DNA of 64,000 nucleotides. Source: Bacteroidota bacterium. GTDB lineage: Bacteria; Bacteroidota; Rhodothermia; Rhodothermales; UBA10348. Shown piece by piece: positions 50,689 to 59,591 of this stretch (the first letter of the stretch is position 1; the number at the start of each line of letters is the position of its first letter). The notes under the pieces were generated by a model. That model was not told the DNA's origin. It did no database searches and was given only the letters and a program-made list of their open reading frames with translations. The DNA is taken from the NCBI GenBank assembly GCA_029262775.1, contig JAJCYR010000006.1, forward strand, positions 1-64,000. The letters are read 5' to 3'. A program made the position numbers and the translations under genes.

Positions 50689-51708
50689 TCAACCGCCAAT
50701 ACGGATCATGGGACGGTCGTCCTGCGTGGCGAGAGCGGTCATGCCAGCGTGGGCCGCTTTTTTACCGGTGACGGCCAGGTCGATGAGAATCGACAACTCA
50801 TCGTCCGTCGCTCCGGCGCGCATGGCGTCACGCAGGCTGGTCTCCCCACGACCGAAAAGACATACTTTCAGGTTGCCGTCTGTCATGAGGCGGATCCGGT
50901 TGCATCCCCCACAAAAAGGCTCACTCATGGAGGTGATGAACCCGAGTCGGCCCCTGAACCCGGGAATGCACCACGTTTTGGCTGTTTCATGGGGGCCGTC
51001 GTTTAGAGGGTGCATGGCTGGGAAAGCCGACTGGAGCGTGGAGAGCATGTCTTTGTAGGGTACAAAGGCATCATGATCCCACCCGTTTCCGCCAAAGGGC
51101 ATGTATTCAATGAAGCGGACTTCGATGTCGCGCTCGGCGCCGAAGCGTGCGAAGTCAGCCAGTTCGTCGTCGTTCACGCCGCGCATGACCACGCAGTTCA
51201 ATTTTACGGCGTCGAACCCTGCCCCGAGTGTCAGGTCCACATTCCGGATCACTTTTTCGAGCCCGGGTCGGCGCGTAATGGCCTGAAAACGGTCTGCCTG
51301 GAGCGTATCGAGCGAGATGTTGAGCAGGCGGAGGCCGGCTGCGTGCAGCGTATCCAGGTGGCGATCGAGTAGCAGGCCGTTTGTGGTCATGGCAAGCGTC
51401 TCCACGCCTGGCAGGCGGGAGAGGGCAGCGGCGAGCGCCGGGACGTCCTTCCGGACGAGCGGCTCTCCCCCGGTCAGGCGAATCTTGGTCACCCCCAGTC
51501 TGGCGAAAAGTCCCGACAGACGAATAATCTCTTCAAAGGTCAGTTGGTGGTGGCGCGGCAGAAGATCCACACCGCCTGCCGGCATGCAGTAGGTGCAGCG
51601 CAGATTGCAGCGTTCGGTGAGCGCGATGCGGAGATAGGTGTGCCGCCTGCCGAACGTGTCGGTCAGCGGAGAGACAGGTTCCGTCAGCCGGGAAGCAGAG
51701 TCGGTCAT
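50689..51708 (-). CDS. moaA: GTP 3',8-cyclase MoaA (radical SAM)
   Basis: 339 residues. The radical-SAM cluster site C34-x3-C38-x2-C41 (ERCNLRCTYCMP) and the second C-terminal cluster (EPFCGGCNR and a later Cys in KVCLFGRGE) are both complete. It converts GTP to the cyclised precursor used by MoaC. ATG 51708 overlaps the stop of the upstream amidohydrolase by 4 bp, and fits the family better than the longer frame. Confidence 0.96.
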   Translation of the reverse strand: MTDSASRLTEPVSPLTDTFGRRHTYLRIALTERCNLRCTYCMPAGGVDLLPRHHQLTFEEIIRLSGLFARLGVTKIRLTGGEPLVRKDVPALAAALSRLPGVETLAMTTNGLLLDRHLDTLHAAGLRLLNISLDTLQADRFQAITRRPGLEKVIRNVDLTLGAGFDAVKLNCVVMRGVNDDELADFARFGAERDIEVRFIEYMPFGGNGWDHDAFVPYKDMLSTLQSAFPAMHPLNDGPHETAKTWCIPGFRGRLGFITSMSEPFCGGCNRIRLMTDGNLKVCLFGRGETSLRDAMRAGATDDELSILIDLAVTGKKAAHAGMTALATQDDRPMIRIGG

Positions 51709-53423
51709 GGCGCGAGGCTTCCGTGAACGGCTCTGCCGGCCACGAAGGTGGCTTCCACCCGGGTGCCGAGGATGGCCGGTGGTGCCACCTGCATGATGTC
51801 CCGGTCCAGCACGACGAAGTCCGCCCATTTACCGGGTTCGAGCGAGCCGGTATCTTTGTCCTGAAAGCCCGACCAGGCCGCTCCGAGCGTGAAGGCATGC
51901 AGGACTTCCGGACGGTCAAGACGTTCTTCCGGGTACCACCCACCTTCAGGCCAGAGCTGGTCGTCCTGCCGGGTGAGCGCGGCATGGAATCCGAGCATGG
52001 GATTGACCTGCTCGACGGGAAAGTCCGATCCGAACGCCAGGCGGGCACCCGAGTCGAGCAGCGAACGCCACGCATAGGCGCCTTTGATGCGGTGTGGCCC
52101 CAGCCGGTCCTCTGCCCAGTACATGTCGCTGGTGGCATGGGTGGGCTGCATGGAAGCAATGATGCCGAGCGTGGCGAAGCGGTCAATGTCGTCGAGAGCC
52201 AGGATCTGGGCGTGTTCATTGCGATGGCGACCTTCCGGGGTGATGCGCGCCGCTTCGTAGGTGTCGAGTAGCAGGCGGTTGGCTGAGTCGCCGATGGCAT
52301 GCGTGTTGACCTGGTATCCGCAGGCGAGGGCGCGGTCCACGAGTTCAGCGAAGTCGGCGGGGGCGGTCCGCATGAGGCCATGATTGCCGGGATCGTCCGA
52401 GTATTCCTGCATGAGGGCAGCGCCCCGGCTTCCAAGCGCGCCGTCGAGGTAGATCTTGACCGAGCGGATGCCGATCAGGTCATCTTCCCGGGAATAATGA
52501 TCCGAACAATAACGCTCAAACGCGGGGCCGGGCTCGGCCATGGCGTGGACGCGGACCGTGAGTCGCCCCTCATCGGCGAAGCGGATGAACCGGTTGATGT
52601 CTGATGTATCGACCCCAGCCTCGTGTACGCCCGTCAGGCCATAGCGGCTGGCCTCCTCGAGCGCCATTTCGAGTCCGCGGTCCAGCGCATCGCTGGTAAA
52701 GGGCGGGACGGCGACGCCGACGAGATGCTCTGCATCGTCAATGAATACGCCGCTGGCCGAGCCGTCTTCGAGCCGGAACAGTTGTCCGCCCGGAGGGGCT
52801 TCGGCGCCTTTGAGAAGATTGTCCGATACGGCCTGTAGGGCGGCCGTATTCGCCCACATGGCGTGTCCGTCAATGCGCTCAAGCCAAACGGGGCGGTCCG
52901 GAAAGGCGGCATCGAGGTCCATACGCGTCGGAAAAGCGACCGTGGGCCAGTCGTTCTGGTCCCAGCCCCGACCGCGCAGCCACTCGCCTGCCGAGAGGTG
53001 CTTTTCATGCTCTTTGAGGCGCGCAATGATCTCCTCAATACTTCCGGTGCCGACGAGGTCGGCACTGAGTCGCATCTGGGCCAGGTTGCGAAGGTGGGCG
53101 TGGGCGTCGATGAGACCGGGGATGACTGTTTTGCCAGCGGCCGACAGCACCGGCAAGTCACCGTGCGCCTCGGACAGCGCATCGGCGTCTCCAACAGCTA
53201 CGATGCGTCCTTCCTGTACCGACATGGCCGTTGCCACGGGCTGGTCCGGGTTTCCCGTGTAAATGAAGACATCGGTGAGCAGGAAGGAGGGGCGCGTGCT
53301 ACCATCATCGCCCAATTCGCCCCCGGCCGGTTCGGTTTGGCAGGCGGCCAGGAGCAGCACGAGGGGCAGCAGGCCAGCAGCCAGGAAGTTCACGGACGAC
53401 GTGCGATGCGGTGGCATATTCAT
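51705..53423 (-). CDS. lipoprotein amidohydrolase, YtcJ-like
   Basis: About 572 residues. A lipobox (LVLLLAAC) ends the signal peptide. The amidohydrolase_3 domain shows PGLIDAHAHL, the KIYLDGALGSRGAAL segment, THAIGDSANRLLLDTYE, RNEHAQIL and FGSDFPVE. YtcJ-type enzymes hydrolyse amides of unknown nature. ATG 53423 gives a normal lipoprotein signal; ATG 53456, overlapping dtd, is an alternative. Confidence 0.85.
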   Translation of the reverse strand: MNMPPHRTSSVNFLAAGLLPLVLLLAACQTEPAGGELGDDGSTRPSFLLTDVFIYTGNPDQPVATAMSVQEGRIVAVGDADALSEAHGDLPVLSAAGKTVIPGLIDAHAHLRNLAQMRLSADLVGTGSIEEIIARLKEHEKHLSAGEWLRGRGWDQNDWPTVAFPTRMDLDAAFPDRPVWLERIDGHAMWANTAALQAVSDNLLKGAEAPPGGQLFRLEDGSASGVFIDDAEHLVGVAVPPFTSDALDRGLEMALEEASRYGLTGVHEAGVDTSDINRFIRFADEGRLTVRVHAMAEPGPAFERYCSDHYSREDDLIGIRSVKIYLDGALGSRGAALMQEYSDDPGNHGLMRTAPADFAELVDRALACGYQVNTHAIGDSANRLLLDTYEAARITPEGRHRNEHAQILALDDIDRFATLGIIASMQPTHATSDMYWAEDRLGPHRIKGAYAWRSLLDSGARLAFGSDFPVEQVNPMLGFHAALTRQDDQLWPEGGWYPEERLDRPEVLHAFTLGAAWSGFQDKDTGSLEPGKWADFVVLDRDIMQVAPPAILGTRVEATFVAGRAVHGSLAP

Positions 53424-53448
53424 GGGGTGTCGTAAAAAGTTTGGGACG

Positions 53449-53916
53449 TCATGCATGGGATGATATTGGTGCGGCGCGCTTTTCAACGTGTAGCGTCACC
53501 GGACCGTCGTTGATGAGGTGCACCTGCATCTGGGCGCCGAAGCGTCCGGTGGCGACGGGCTTTTCGACAAGGCCAGATAGCGATTGGCAGAACGCTTCGT
53601 ACATGGGCTGTGCGTGCTTCGGCCCGGCAGCGTCAACGAAGGAAGGACGGTTGCCCTTGCGCGTATCGCCGTAGAGGGTGAACTGGGAGACGACCAGAAC
53701 GCCGAAGCCCACATCGCGCACGGAAAGGTTCATGCGACCCTCTGCGTCCGGAAAAATGCGCAGGTTGGCACACTTGCGGGCCACCCAGTCGAGTTCTTCC
53801 ATGGTGTCTTCCGTGTGGATACCGAGCAGGATGACGAGGCCGGGCCCAATGCGGCCTACGGTTTCACCGTCAATGTCAACGTGCGCCTGGGCGGCGCGTT
53901 GGATGAGTGCAATCAT
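53449..53916 (-). CDS. dtd: D-aminoacyl-tRNA deacylase
   Basis: 155 residues. The family catalytic segments are VSQFTLYGDTRKGNRPSF and, near the C-terminus, FGAQMQVHLINDGPVTLHVE, in place of the Gly-cisPro region. It removes D-amino acids mischarged on tRNA. ATG 53916 overlaps the rdgB stop by 4 bp and gives the usual MIALIQRA start. Confidence 0.95.
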   Translation of the reverse strand: MIALIQRAAQAHVDIDGETVGRIGPGLVILLGIHTEDTMEELDWVARKCANLRIFPDAEGRMNLSVRDVGFGVLVVSQFTLYGDTRKGNRPSFVDAAGPKHAQPMYEAFCQSLSGLVEKPVATGRFGAQMQVHLINDGPVTLHVEKRAAPISSHA

Positions 53917-54554
53917 GACGACACGGGGCATGACGAGATGGCGGGCAGTCCCGGGTTGGCTTCGAGCGCGGCAAGTAAAGCCTGCAGCGCGCGGCCTCGG
54001 TGACTGATGGCGTTCTTGACGCGAGCATTCATCTCTGCGAACGTCTGCGTGTGGCCGTCCGGGCGGAACACGGCGTCGTATCCGAAGCCTCCCTCACCGT
54101 ACTCGCGGGTCGTGATCTGCCCTTCGCAGACCCCTTCGTAAAATGTAGTGCTGTCAGGAGTCGCCAGCGCAACTACGGTCCGAAAGCGGGCGCGCCGATC
54201 CTGGGTATCGCGAAGGGCGTGCAGTAATTTTTTTCTGTTTTCCTGCGGCGTACAACCAGGCCCCGCCCACCGTGCCGACCAGACGCCGGGCGCTCCGTCG
54301 AGCGCCCGAACTTCGAGGCCGGTGTCGTCGGCGAGCGTCGGATATCCTGTGAATTCCATGATAACCTCTGCCTTTTTTGCCGCATTGCCTTCGAGCGTGT
54401 CACGGTCCTCGTCTACGTCTGGGGCCCCGGGAACCGCATTCAGTGTCCGGATAGTATGTCCCGTTGGCGCAAACAGGGCCTCAAACTCGGCCACTTTGTC
54501 CGGATTGCGCGTAGACAGTACGAGTGTTATATTGCCGATCTGTGCATTTTTCAA
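53913..54554 (-). CDS. rdgB: dITP/XTP pyrophosphatase (RdgB/HAM1)
   Basis: 213 residues: LVLSTRNPDKVAEF, EGNAAKKAEV, ADDTGLEVRALDGAPGVWSARWAG, GEGGFGYDAVF and NAISHRGRAL are all family signatures. It hydrolyses non-canonical purine triphosphates. The start is TTG 54554, the only start-like codon that keeps the N-terminal strand. It opens a seven-gene minus operon and diverges from rpsU, only 23 bp away. Confidence 0.93.
   Translation of the reverse strand: MKNAQIGNITLVLSTRNPDKVAEFEALFAPTGHTIRTLNAVPGAPDVDEDRDTLEGNAAKKAEVIMEFTGYPTLADDTGLEVRALDGAPGVWSARWAGPGCTPQENRKKLLHALRDTQDRRARFRTVVALATPDSTTFYEGVCEGQITTREYGEGGFGYDAVFRPDGHTQTFAEMNARVKNAISHRGRALQALLAALEANPGLPAISSCPVSS
54505..54534 (+). promoter_or_regulatory. 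candidate Bacteroidota-type promoter for rpsU
   Basis: TTG (54505-54507), 20 bp, then TATATTG (54528-54534), within the start of the divergent rdgB gene. The spacing matches the candidate before rpmE2. Confidence 0.45.
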
Positions 54555-54577
54555 AACGAATCGAACAGAGAGCTATT

Positions 54578-54769
54578 GTGCCAGTAGGTATCAAGGTAAG
54601 GGATAACGAGTCTATTGACCGCGCACTGCGCCGTTTCAAGCGCGCCGTGAACAGAAGCCGTGTCCTGCGGATTTACCGCGGCAACATGGCCTTCACCAAG
54701 CCGAGTGAAGAACGCCGTCTGGCCCGTGAGAAAGCATCCCGCAACGCCCGTCGTCGCTCGCGGTATTAG
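54578..54769 (+). CDS. rpsU: 30S ribosomal protein S21
   Basis: 63 residues starting at GTG 54578: VPVGIKVRDNESIDRALRRFKRAVNRS is the S21 core and the C-terminus is Arg-rich (SRNARRRSRY). The family-length match sets the GTG start over the upstream ATG at 54524, which would overlap rdgB. It converges on the 2-oxoglutarate dehydrogenase gene. Confidence 0.93.
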   Translation: MPVGIKVRDNESIDRALRRFKRAVNRSRVLRIYRGNMAFTKPSEERRLAREKASRNARRRSRY

Positions 54770-54821
54770 GGCTTATAGGGCGGCCGTTAACAGGCCTTGG
54801 TACGTCAGCCAGCTCAACGCC

Positions 54822-54858
54822 GGTTTACGCACCAATGGGCTGGTTTACACACCAATGG
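54822..54858. repeat. imperfect tandem repeat over the stop codon of the 2-oxoglutarate dehydrogenase gene
   Basis: GGTTTACGCACCAATGG (54822-54838) and GGTTTACACACCAATGG (54842-54858) differ at one base and are 20 bp apart. The right copy contains the stop codon (TAA on the minus strand), so the gene end has been duplicated downstream. Confidence 0.85.
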
Positions 54859-57800
54859 CCTGATCCAGAAGATGTTGCTGCTGGGCCTGGTGCACGCGCG
54901 AACTGCCCGTAGCCGGGGAGGCAGACGCCCGCCGCCCGGCGTACTCAATACGTCTGTCACTGCCCAGCAGATCGTCCATACGCTCCCGGATGAAGGTCCA
55001 TGCGCCCATGTTGGCTGGCTCTTCCTGCAACCAGACCACCGATGCCGCCTGCGGAGCGGTTGATATGACCGCTTCGATAGCCTGTTTCGGGAACGGGTAG
55101 AGTTGCTCAACCCGAACGATGGCCACGTTCTCTTTGGCGCCGGTATCCTCCATGCGCTGCATCACGTCGTAATAGACCTTACCTGAGCAGAACACGATCC
55201 GCTTTGTAGAAGCCAGGTCACCTTCCGGTAGAATGATTTCTTTGAAACGGCCGGATGTGAACTCATCGGGCGTAGAAATTACGCTTGGGTGGCGAAGCAG
55301 GCTCTTGGGAGACATGACGACGAGCGGTTTCGTGATCTCCGGGTGGGCCTGTCGGCGCAGCGCGTGAAACAGGTTGGCCGGCGTCGAAATATTGGCCACG
55401 ATCATGTTGTTCTCGGCGCATAACTGAAGGAATCGCTCCAGACGTGCCGACGAGTGCTCCGGACCCTGGCCTTCATAGCCATGTGGCAGCAAGAGCGTCA
55501 TACAGCTCATTTGTCCCCATTTCTCTTCGGCTGCCGAGAGGAATTGGTCGAACACGATCTGGGCCCCGTTGGCGAAGTCGCCGAACTGCGCCTCCCAGAT
55601 CACCAGCGATGCCGGATCGGCGACCGAGTATCCGTACTCGAACCCACACGCGGCATACTCGGACAGCAGGCTGTCATAAATATGGAGGTGGGCCTGCTCG
55701 CTTCTGATGTTGTTGAGCGGAATATATTCTTCGGCCGACTCCTGATCGTACAGCACGGCGTGCCGGTGACTGAACGTGCCACGCCGGGAATCCTGACCGC
55801 TGAGTCGGATGCGCGTGCCATCAAGGAGCAGCGACCCGAGAGCGAGTGCCTCCCCTAAACCCCAGTCAATTCGTTGTTCTTCACGGAAAAGTTTTTCCCG
55901 CCGTTCAAACTGACGAACCAGTTTCTTGTGCGTGTGAAAGGCTTCCGGAAGGTTGGAGAGCGCCTCGACAACGGACAGCAGAGCCTCTTCGTCGGCAGCC
56001 GTTTCAATAATGGGCAGGTCCGCAACGTGGCGTTCCGCCAGAAGCTCCTCGGCTGTTGGCTTCCTGTCCTCTTCGGCCAGTTCCTTGGTGCGTTCGAAGG
56101 CATCTTGAAGGCGTGAGCGGAAGTCTTCCAGCATCTGCTCGGCCTCTTCCGGCGTCATGTCGCCTCGGCGCAGGAGCAGCTCCGTGTACATTTTCCGCGG
56201 AGATCGCTTTTCTTCGATCCGGCGGTAGAGCATGGGCTGCGTATAGGTTGGCTCATCGCCCTCATTGTGCCCCCGAACCCGGTAGCAGAGCATGTCGATA
56301 ACCACATCCTTGTTGAACTTATGCCGGTATTCGAATGCCAGGCGAGCCACACGTACACAAGCTTCGGGATCATCTCCATTGACATGGAAAATGGGTGCCT
56401 GGATCATGCGCGCACTGTCGGTGGCGTATGTGGACGAGCGCGCGTGGGCGGGGCCCGTGGTAAATCCGATCTGGTTGTTGATCACGACGTGAATCGTGCC
56501 GCCCGTCAGGTACCCTGGCAGTTGACTCAGATGCAGCGTTTCGGCAACGACACCCTGACCAGCGAAGGCTGCATCGCCATGGATCAGGATCGGGATAATG
56601 GAGTCGAGGTAGTCGCCCCAGGCGGTTGCCGATGTACGTTTTTCAATGCGCGCTTCCTGTTTGGCGCGGACCATACCTTCCACAACTGGACCGACGGCCT
56701 CGAGGTGGCTCGGATTCGATGCCAAATGCACGTTGATGGTGTCGCCACTGGGGCTGCGGTGCTCTCCCTTCGCCCCCAGATGGTACTTGACGTCGCCCGA
56801 CCCCTGCGTCGTCGTGGGGTCAAGGCTCCCTTCGAACTCCGAAAAAATAACTTCGTAGGGTTTTTCGAGGATGTTTGCCAGGACGTTCAATCGTCCGCGG
56901 TGGGCCATGCCCATGACGACTTCCTGTACGCCCTTTTCCGCCGAATCCGAGAGAATCCGGTCCAGCATGGGAATCACGGTTTCGGATCCCTCGAGCGAAA
57001 ACCGCTTGTGGCCAATGTATTTCGTGTGCAGGAAGGTCTCGAAGGCCTCGGCTGCATTCAATTTTTCAAGCATGCGGCGCTTCTCGGCATCCGAAACGGT
57101 AAACTCCGACCCGTTGGGTTCAATCCGGTCCTGGATCCAGCGCTTCTCGTCCGGATCGGAGATGTGCATGAACTCAATGCCGATACGACGCGTGTAGGAG
57201 CGGCGCAGGATATTCAGAATGGTACGCAGCGGAAGGATATCCGAGCTCGAAAGGCCTCCCGTGACAAACTCGCGATCCAAATCCCAGATGGTCAAGCTGT
57301 AGGTGGCCGGATCCAGTTCCTTGTGGTACATCCACTCGTAACCGAGCGGGTTCACGTCGGCCTGCAGATGACCACGCACACGGTAGGCCCGGATGAGCTG
57401 CAGAACCGCCGCCTGCTTCTGGATCATATCCTGGTCGGAGAGCGTGTCCCGCACCATACCGGGTGTGGAATCTGTCGTCAGTGTCCACGGAGCGGAATGA
57501 ATGCCCAGGTTGGCAAAGATTTCTTCGTAAAAGTCATGCTCGCCGCGAAGAAGTTCCTCAAGGCGCGCCAGGAACGCACCGGATTCGGCGCCCTGGATGA
57601 CACGGTGGTCATAGGTAGAAGTGAGCGTCATGACCTGCGATACGCCGGTCTTGCCCATCACAGCCGGCGAGAACGCGTAGAATTCGGTAGGGTACCCGAT
57701 GGACCCGATACCCACAATCAGTCCCTGCTGCGGCATGAGCCTCGGCACACTCAGTCCGGTCCCGATCATGCCCGGGTTGGTAATGGAGATGGTGGTCCCC

Positions 57801-58519
57801 ATGAAGTCGTTCAAATCCAGTTTGCCGTCGCGGGCGCGGCGCACCAGGTCATTGTACGTCCCGAGGAGCTGTGCGAAATTCATCTCCTCGGCGCCCTTGA
57901 TGTTCGGGACGACGAGAGAGCGGCGGCCCCGTTTTTCGATATCTATGGCCAGGCCGAGGTTCACATGATCCGGCGTCACGACATGGGGCGTGCCATCGGT
58001 ATGCCTGCGGAAGGAGGTATTCATCGCTGGCACATCCCGTATGGCGCGCACGATGGCGAAGGCGATGATGTGCGTAAACGACACCTTGTCACCGCCCATA
58101 TAGTGCTGGTGCTCGTTGATGAGCGCCCGGTTCTCGGCCATGAGTTTCACGGGCACCGTGCGAACGGAGGTGGCCGTGGGGACCTGAAGGCTCTCCTCCA
58201 TGTTCTCCACGATCTTGCTCTGGGCGCCGCGGAGCGCTTTTTCCTCCGCATCTTCCACCGTCTCGTCCCCGGAAGCCTTCACTGCCGCCTTTTTCGCCGG
58301 TACGGTCCGGTCGGGTGCCGCCGGAGTGGCATCTACGGTCGCCGACTCCTCGGTGGGCCGCTGCGAGGCCAGACGGGCAGATTCCGCCGCTACAAATCCC
58401 TGTCCGGGCTTGTAATCCTGAAAAAATTCCTGCCAGGCCTCGCCTACGCTGTTGGGATCGTCCAGGTACTGACGATACAATTCTTCGATATAGCCGGTGT
58501 TGAAGCCAAGGGTACTCAC
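54845..58519 (-). CDS. multifunctional 2-oxoglutarate dehydrogenase E1 with fused E2-like acyltransferase domain (Kgd/SucA)
   Basis: About 1224 residues. A short E1 N-terminal peptide (FNTGYIEELYRQYLDDPNSVGEAWQEFF) is followed by an Ala/Pro/Glu linker, then a lipoyl-less E2 catalytic domain (about 100-345) with TSTYDHRVIQGAESG, where the usual DHRVIDG Asp is Gln as in actinobacterial Kgd. The full E1 follows: MAHRGRLNVLAN, GDAAFAGQGVVAE, NNQIGFTTGPAHARSS, TPANLFHALRRQ. It feeds succinyl-CoA to the TCA cycle. GTG 58519 is the likely start; an ATG at 58606 lies within the neighbour gene. Confidence 0.93.
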   Translation of the reverse strand: MSTLGFNTGYIEELYRQYLDDPNSVGEAWQEFFQDYKPGQGFVAAESARLASQRPTEESATVDATPAAPDRTVPAKKAAVKASGDETVEDAEEKALRGAQSKIVENMEESLQVPTATSVRTVPVKLMAENRALINEHQHYMGGDKVSFTHIIAFAIVRAIRDVPAMNTSFRRHTDGTPHVVTPDHVNLGLAIDIEKRGRRSLVVPNIKGAEEMNFAQLLGTYNDLVRRARDGKLDLNDFMGTTISITNPGMIGTGLSVPRLMPQQGLIVGIGSIGYPTEFYAFSPAVMGKTGVSQVMTLTSTYDHRVIQGAESGAFLARLEELLRGEHDFYEEIFANLGIHSAPWTLTTDSTPGMVRDTLSDQDMIQKQAAVLQLIRAYRVRGHLQADVNPLGYEWMYHKELDPATYSLTIWDLDREFVTGGLSSSDILPLRTILNILRRSYTRRIGIEFMHISDPDEKRWIQDRIEPNGSEFTVSDAEKRRMLEKLNAAEAFETFLHTKYIGHKRFSLEGSETVIPMLDRILSDSAEKGVQEVVMGMAHRGRLNVLANILEKPYEVIFSEFEGSLDPTTTQGSGDVKYHLGAKGEHRSPSGDTINVHLASNPSHLEAVGPVVEGMVRAKQEARIEKRTSATAWGDYLDSIIPILIHGDAAFAGQGVVAETLHLSQLPGYLTGGTIHVVINNQIGFTTGPAHARSSTYATDSARMIQAPIFHVNGDDPEACVRVARLAFEYRHKFNKDVVIDMLCYRVRGHNEGDEPTYTQPMLYRRIEEKRSPRKMYTELLLRRGDMTPEEAEQMLEDFRSRLQDAFERTKELAEEDRKPTAEELLAERHVADLPIIETAADEEALLSVVEALSNLPEAFHTHKKLVRQFERREKLFREEQRIDWGLGEALALGSLLLDGTRIRLSGQDSRRGTFSHRHAVLYDQESAEEYIPLNNIRSEQAHLHIYDSLLSEYAACGFEYGYSVADPASLVIWEAQFGDFANGAQIVFDQFLSAAEEKWGQMSCMTLLLPHGYEGQGPEHSSARLERFLQLCAENNMIVANISTPANLFHALRRQAHPEITKPLVVMSPKSLLRHPSVISTPDEFTSGRFKEIILPEGDLASTKRIVFCSGKVYYDVMQRMEDTGAKENVAIVRVEQLYPFPKQAIEAVISTAPQAASVVWLQEEPANMGAWTFIRERMDDLLGSDRRIEYAGRRASASPATGSSRVHQAQQQHLLDQAIGV

Positions 58520-58586
58520 GGGAACGGTACGGGGTCGTTTGAAAGTGTCGGGGAAACGATCGAAGGCGCGGCAGGATCCGCCCGCA

Positions 58587-59591
58587 TCACGACGGAAGCC
58601 AACCATTTTCGCGGTACCAGTCCACTGTCATGCGCATGCCGTCGGCGAGCGGCACCTGTGGCCGGAAGCCGAGCTGCCGGAGGGCTTTTTCACTGCTGCA
58701 CATAGTGGCCGCGTGGAGGATTTCCATGGCCTTTTCCCGGTTCAGCGGCGGATAGGTCCCAGCCAGGCGTCCTGCCCATTCCGAGAGCACCCCCACGAGC
58801 GGTACCGCCGCCCGACTTACGTGCAGGGTCAGCACGCGACGGCCCAGCGCCTGGCATACCGCGTCGCGGACCTGGTGCCACGAATAGGCCTCCGGACTTC
58901 CCAGAAACCAGGTTTTCCCGGTCGATGCTCCGCTCTCCGCCGCACCGACCATTCCTGCCACGAGGTCGGCTACGTAAATCAGGCTGAGCGCTGGCTCGAC
59001 GCCGCGTCCCACGATGGGGCAGACGCCTTTCGAAAGTGTCTGAATGAACGAGAAAATGTCCGTCTCGCGCGGCCCGTACACGGCGGGAGGGCGAACGATG
59101 GCGATGGGTAATCGGTCCGCGAAGGCCTCAGCGGCGCGCTCCATTTCCATTTTACTGCGTCCATACATGGAAACCGGGTGGAGCGGGGCCGTTTCGTCGG
59201 GTATGGCCACGTCAGAGCGTCCCACGGCGGCCAGGCTGCTGGTGAGTACGATCTGCCGAACGTCCGGGCATACTTCAATTGCGGCGCGGAGCAGGTTTTC
59301 CGTGCCCTCCACATTCGCCCTGCGAAAGTCTTTCCACGAGCGCGAGCGCGTGAGCGCCGCCACATGGAAAACCCGCTCCGCGCCGCCAAGCAGCGTTCGG
59401 AGCGCTGCAGCGTCGTTCATGTCTCCTGTTACGAACGTAACCGGCAGGCCCGCGAGCCACCGGGAGTCACTGCGGACCAGGCACCGGATATCCGTGTAAC
59501 CGCGCGCCAGAAGGTGTTCGACCAGGTGGCTGCCGACAAATCCGGTGCCCCCCGTGACGGCGACCGGGCCCCGGTCAAGCGACGTGCTCAT
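58587..59591 (-). CDS. NAD(P)-dependent epimerase/dehydratase, dihydroflavonol-reductase-like
   Basis: 334 residues of the extended short-chain dehydrogenase family. The Rossmann motif TGGTGFVG is at 13-20, the YxxxK pair is in SMYGRSKMEME, and ALTRSRSWKDFRRANVEGTENLL is conserved in the 4-reductase subgroup. A nucleotide-sugar or isoprenoid/sterol-like substrate is possible; it cannot be chosen. Its ATG overlaps the rlmD stop by 4 bp. Confidence 0.85.
   Translation of the reverse strand: MSTSLDRGPVAVTGGTGFVGSHLVEHLLARGYTDIRCLVRSDSRWLAGLPVTFVTGDMNDAAALRTLLGGAERVFHVAALTRSRSWKDFRRANVEGTENLLRAAIEVCPDVRQIVLTSSLAAVGRSDVAIPDETAPLHPVSMYGRSKMEMERAAEAFADRLPIAIVRPPAVYGPRETDIFSFIQTLSKGVCPIVGRGVEPALSLIYVADLVAGMVGAAESGASTGKTWFLGSPEAYSWHQVRDAVCQALGRRVLTLHVSRAAVPLVGVLSEWAGRLAGTYPPLNREKAMEILHAATMCSSEKALRQLGFRPQVPLADGMRMTVDWYRENGWLPS

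Noticed and set aside
56267-58705. 812-residue open frame on the plus strand
   Set aside because: It lies antisense to the 2-oxoglutarate dehydrogenase gene, whose motifs are complete, and its translation shows no domain. Long antisense frames are expected at this GC content.
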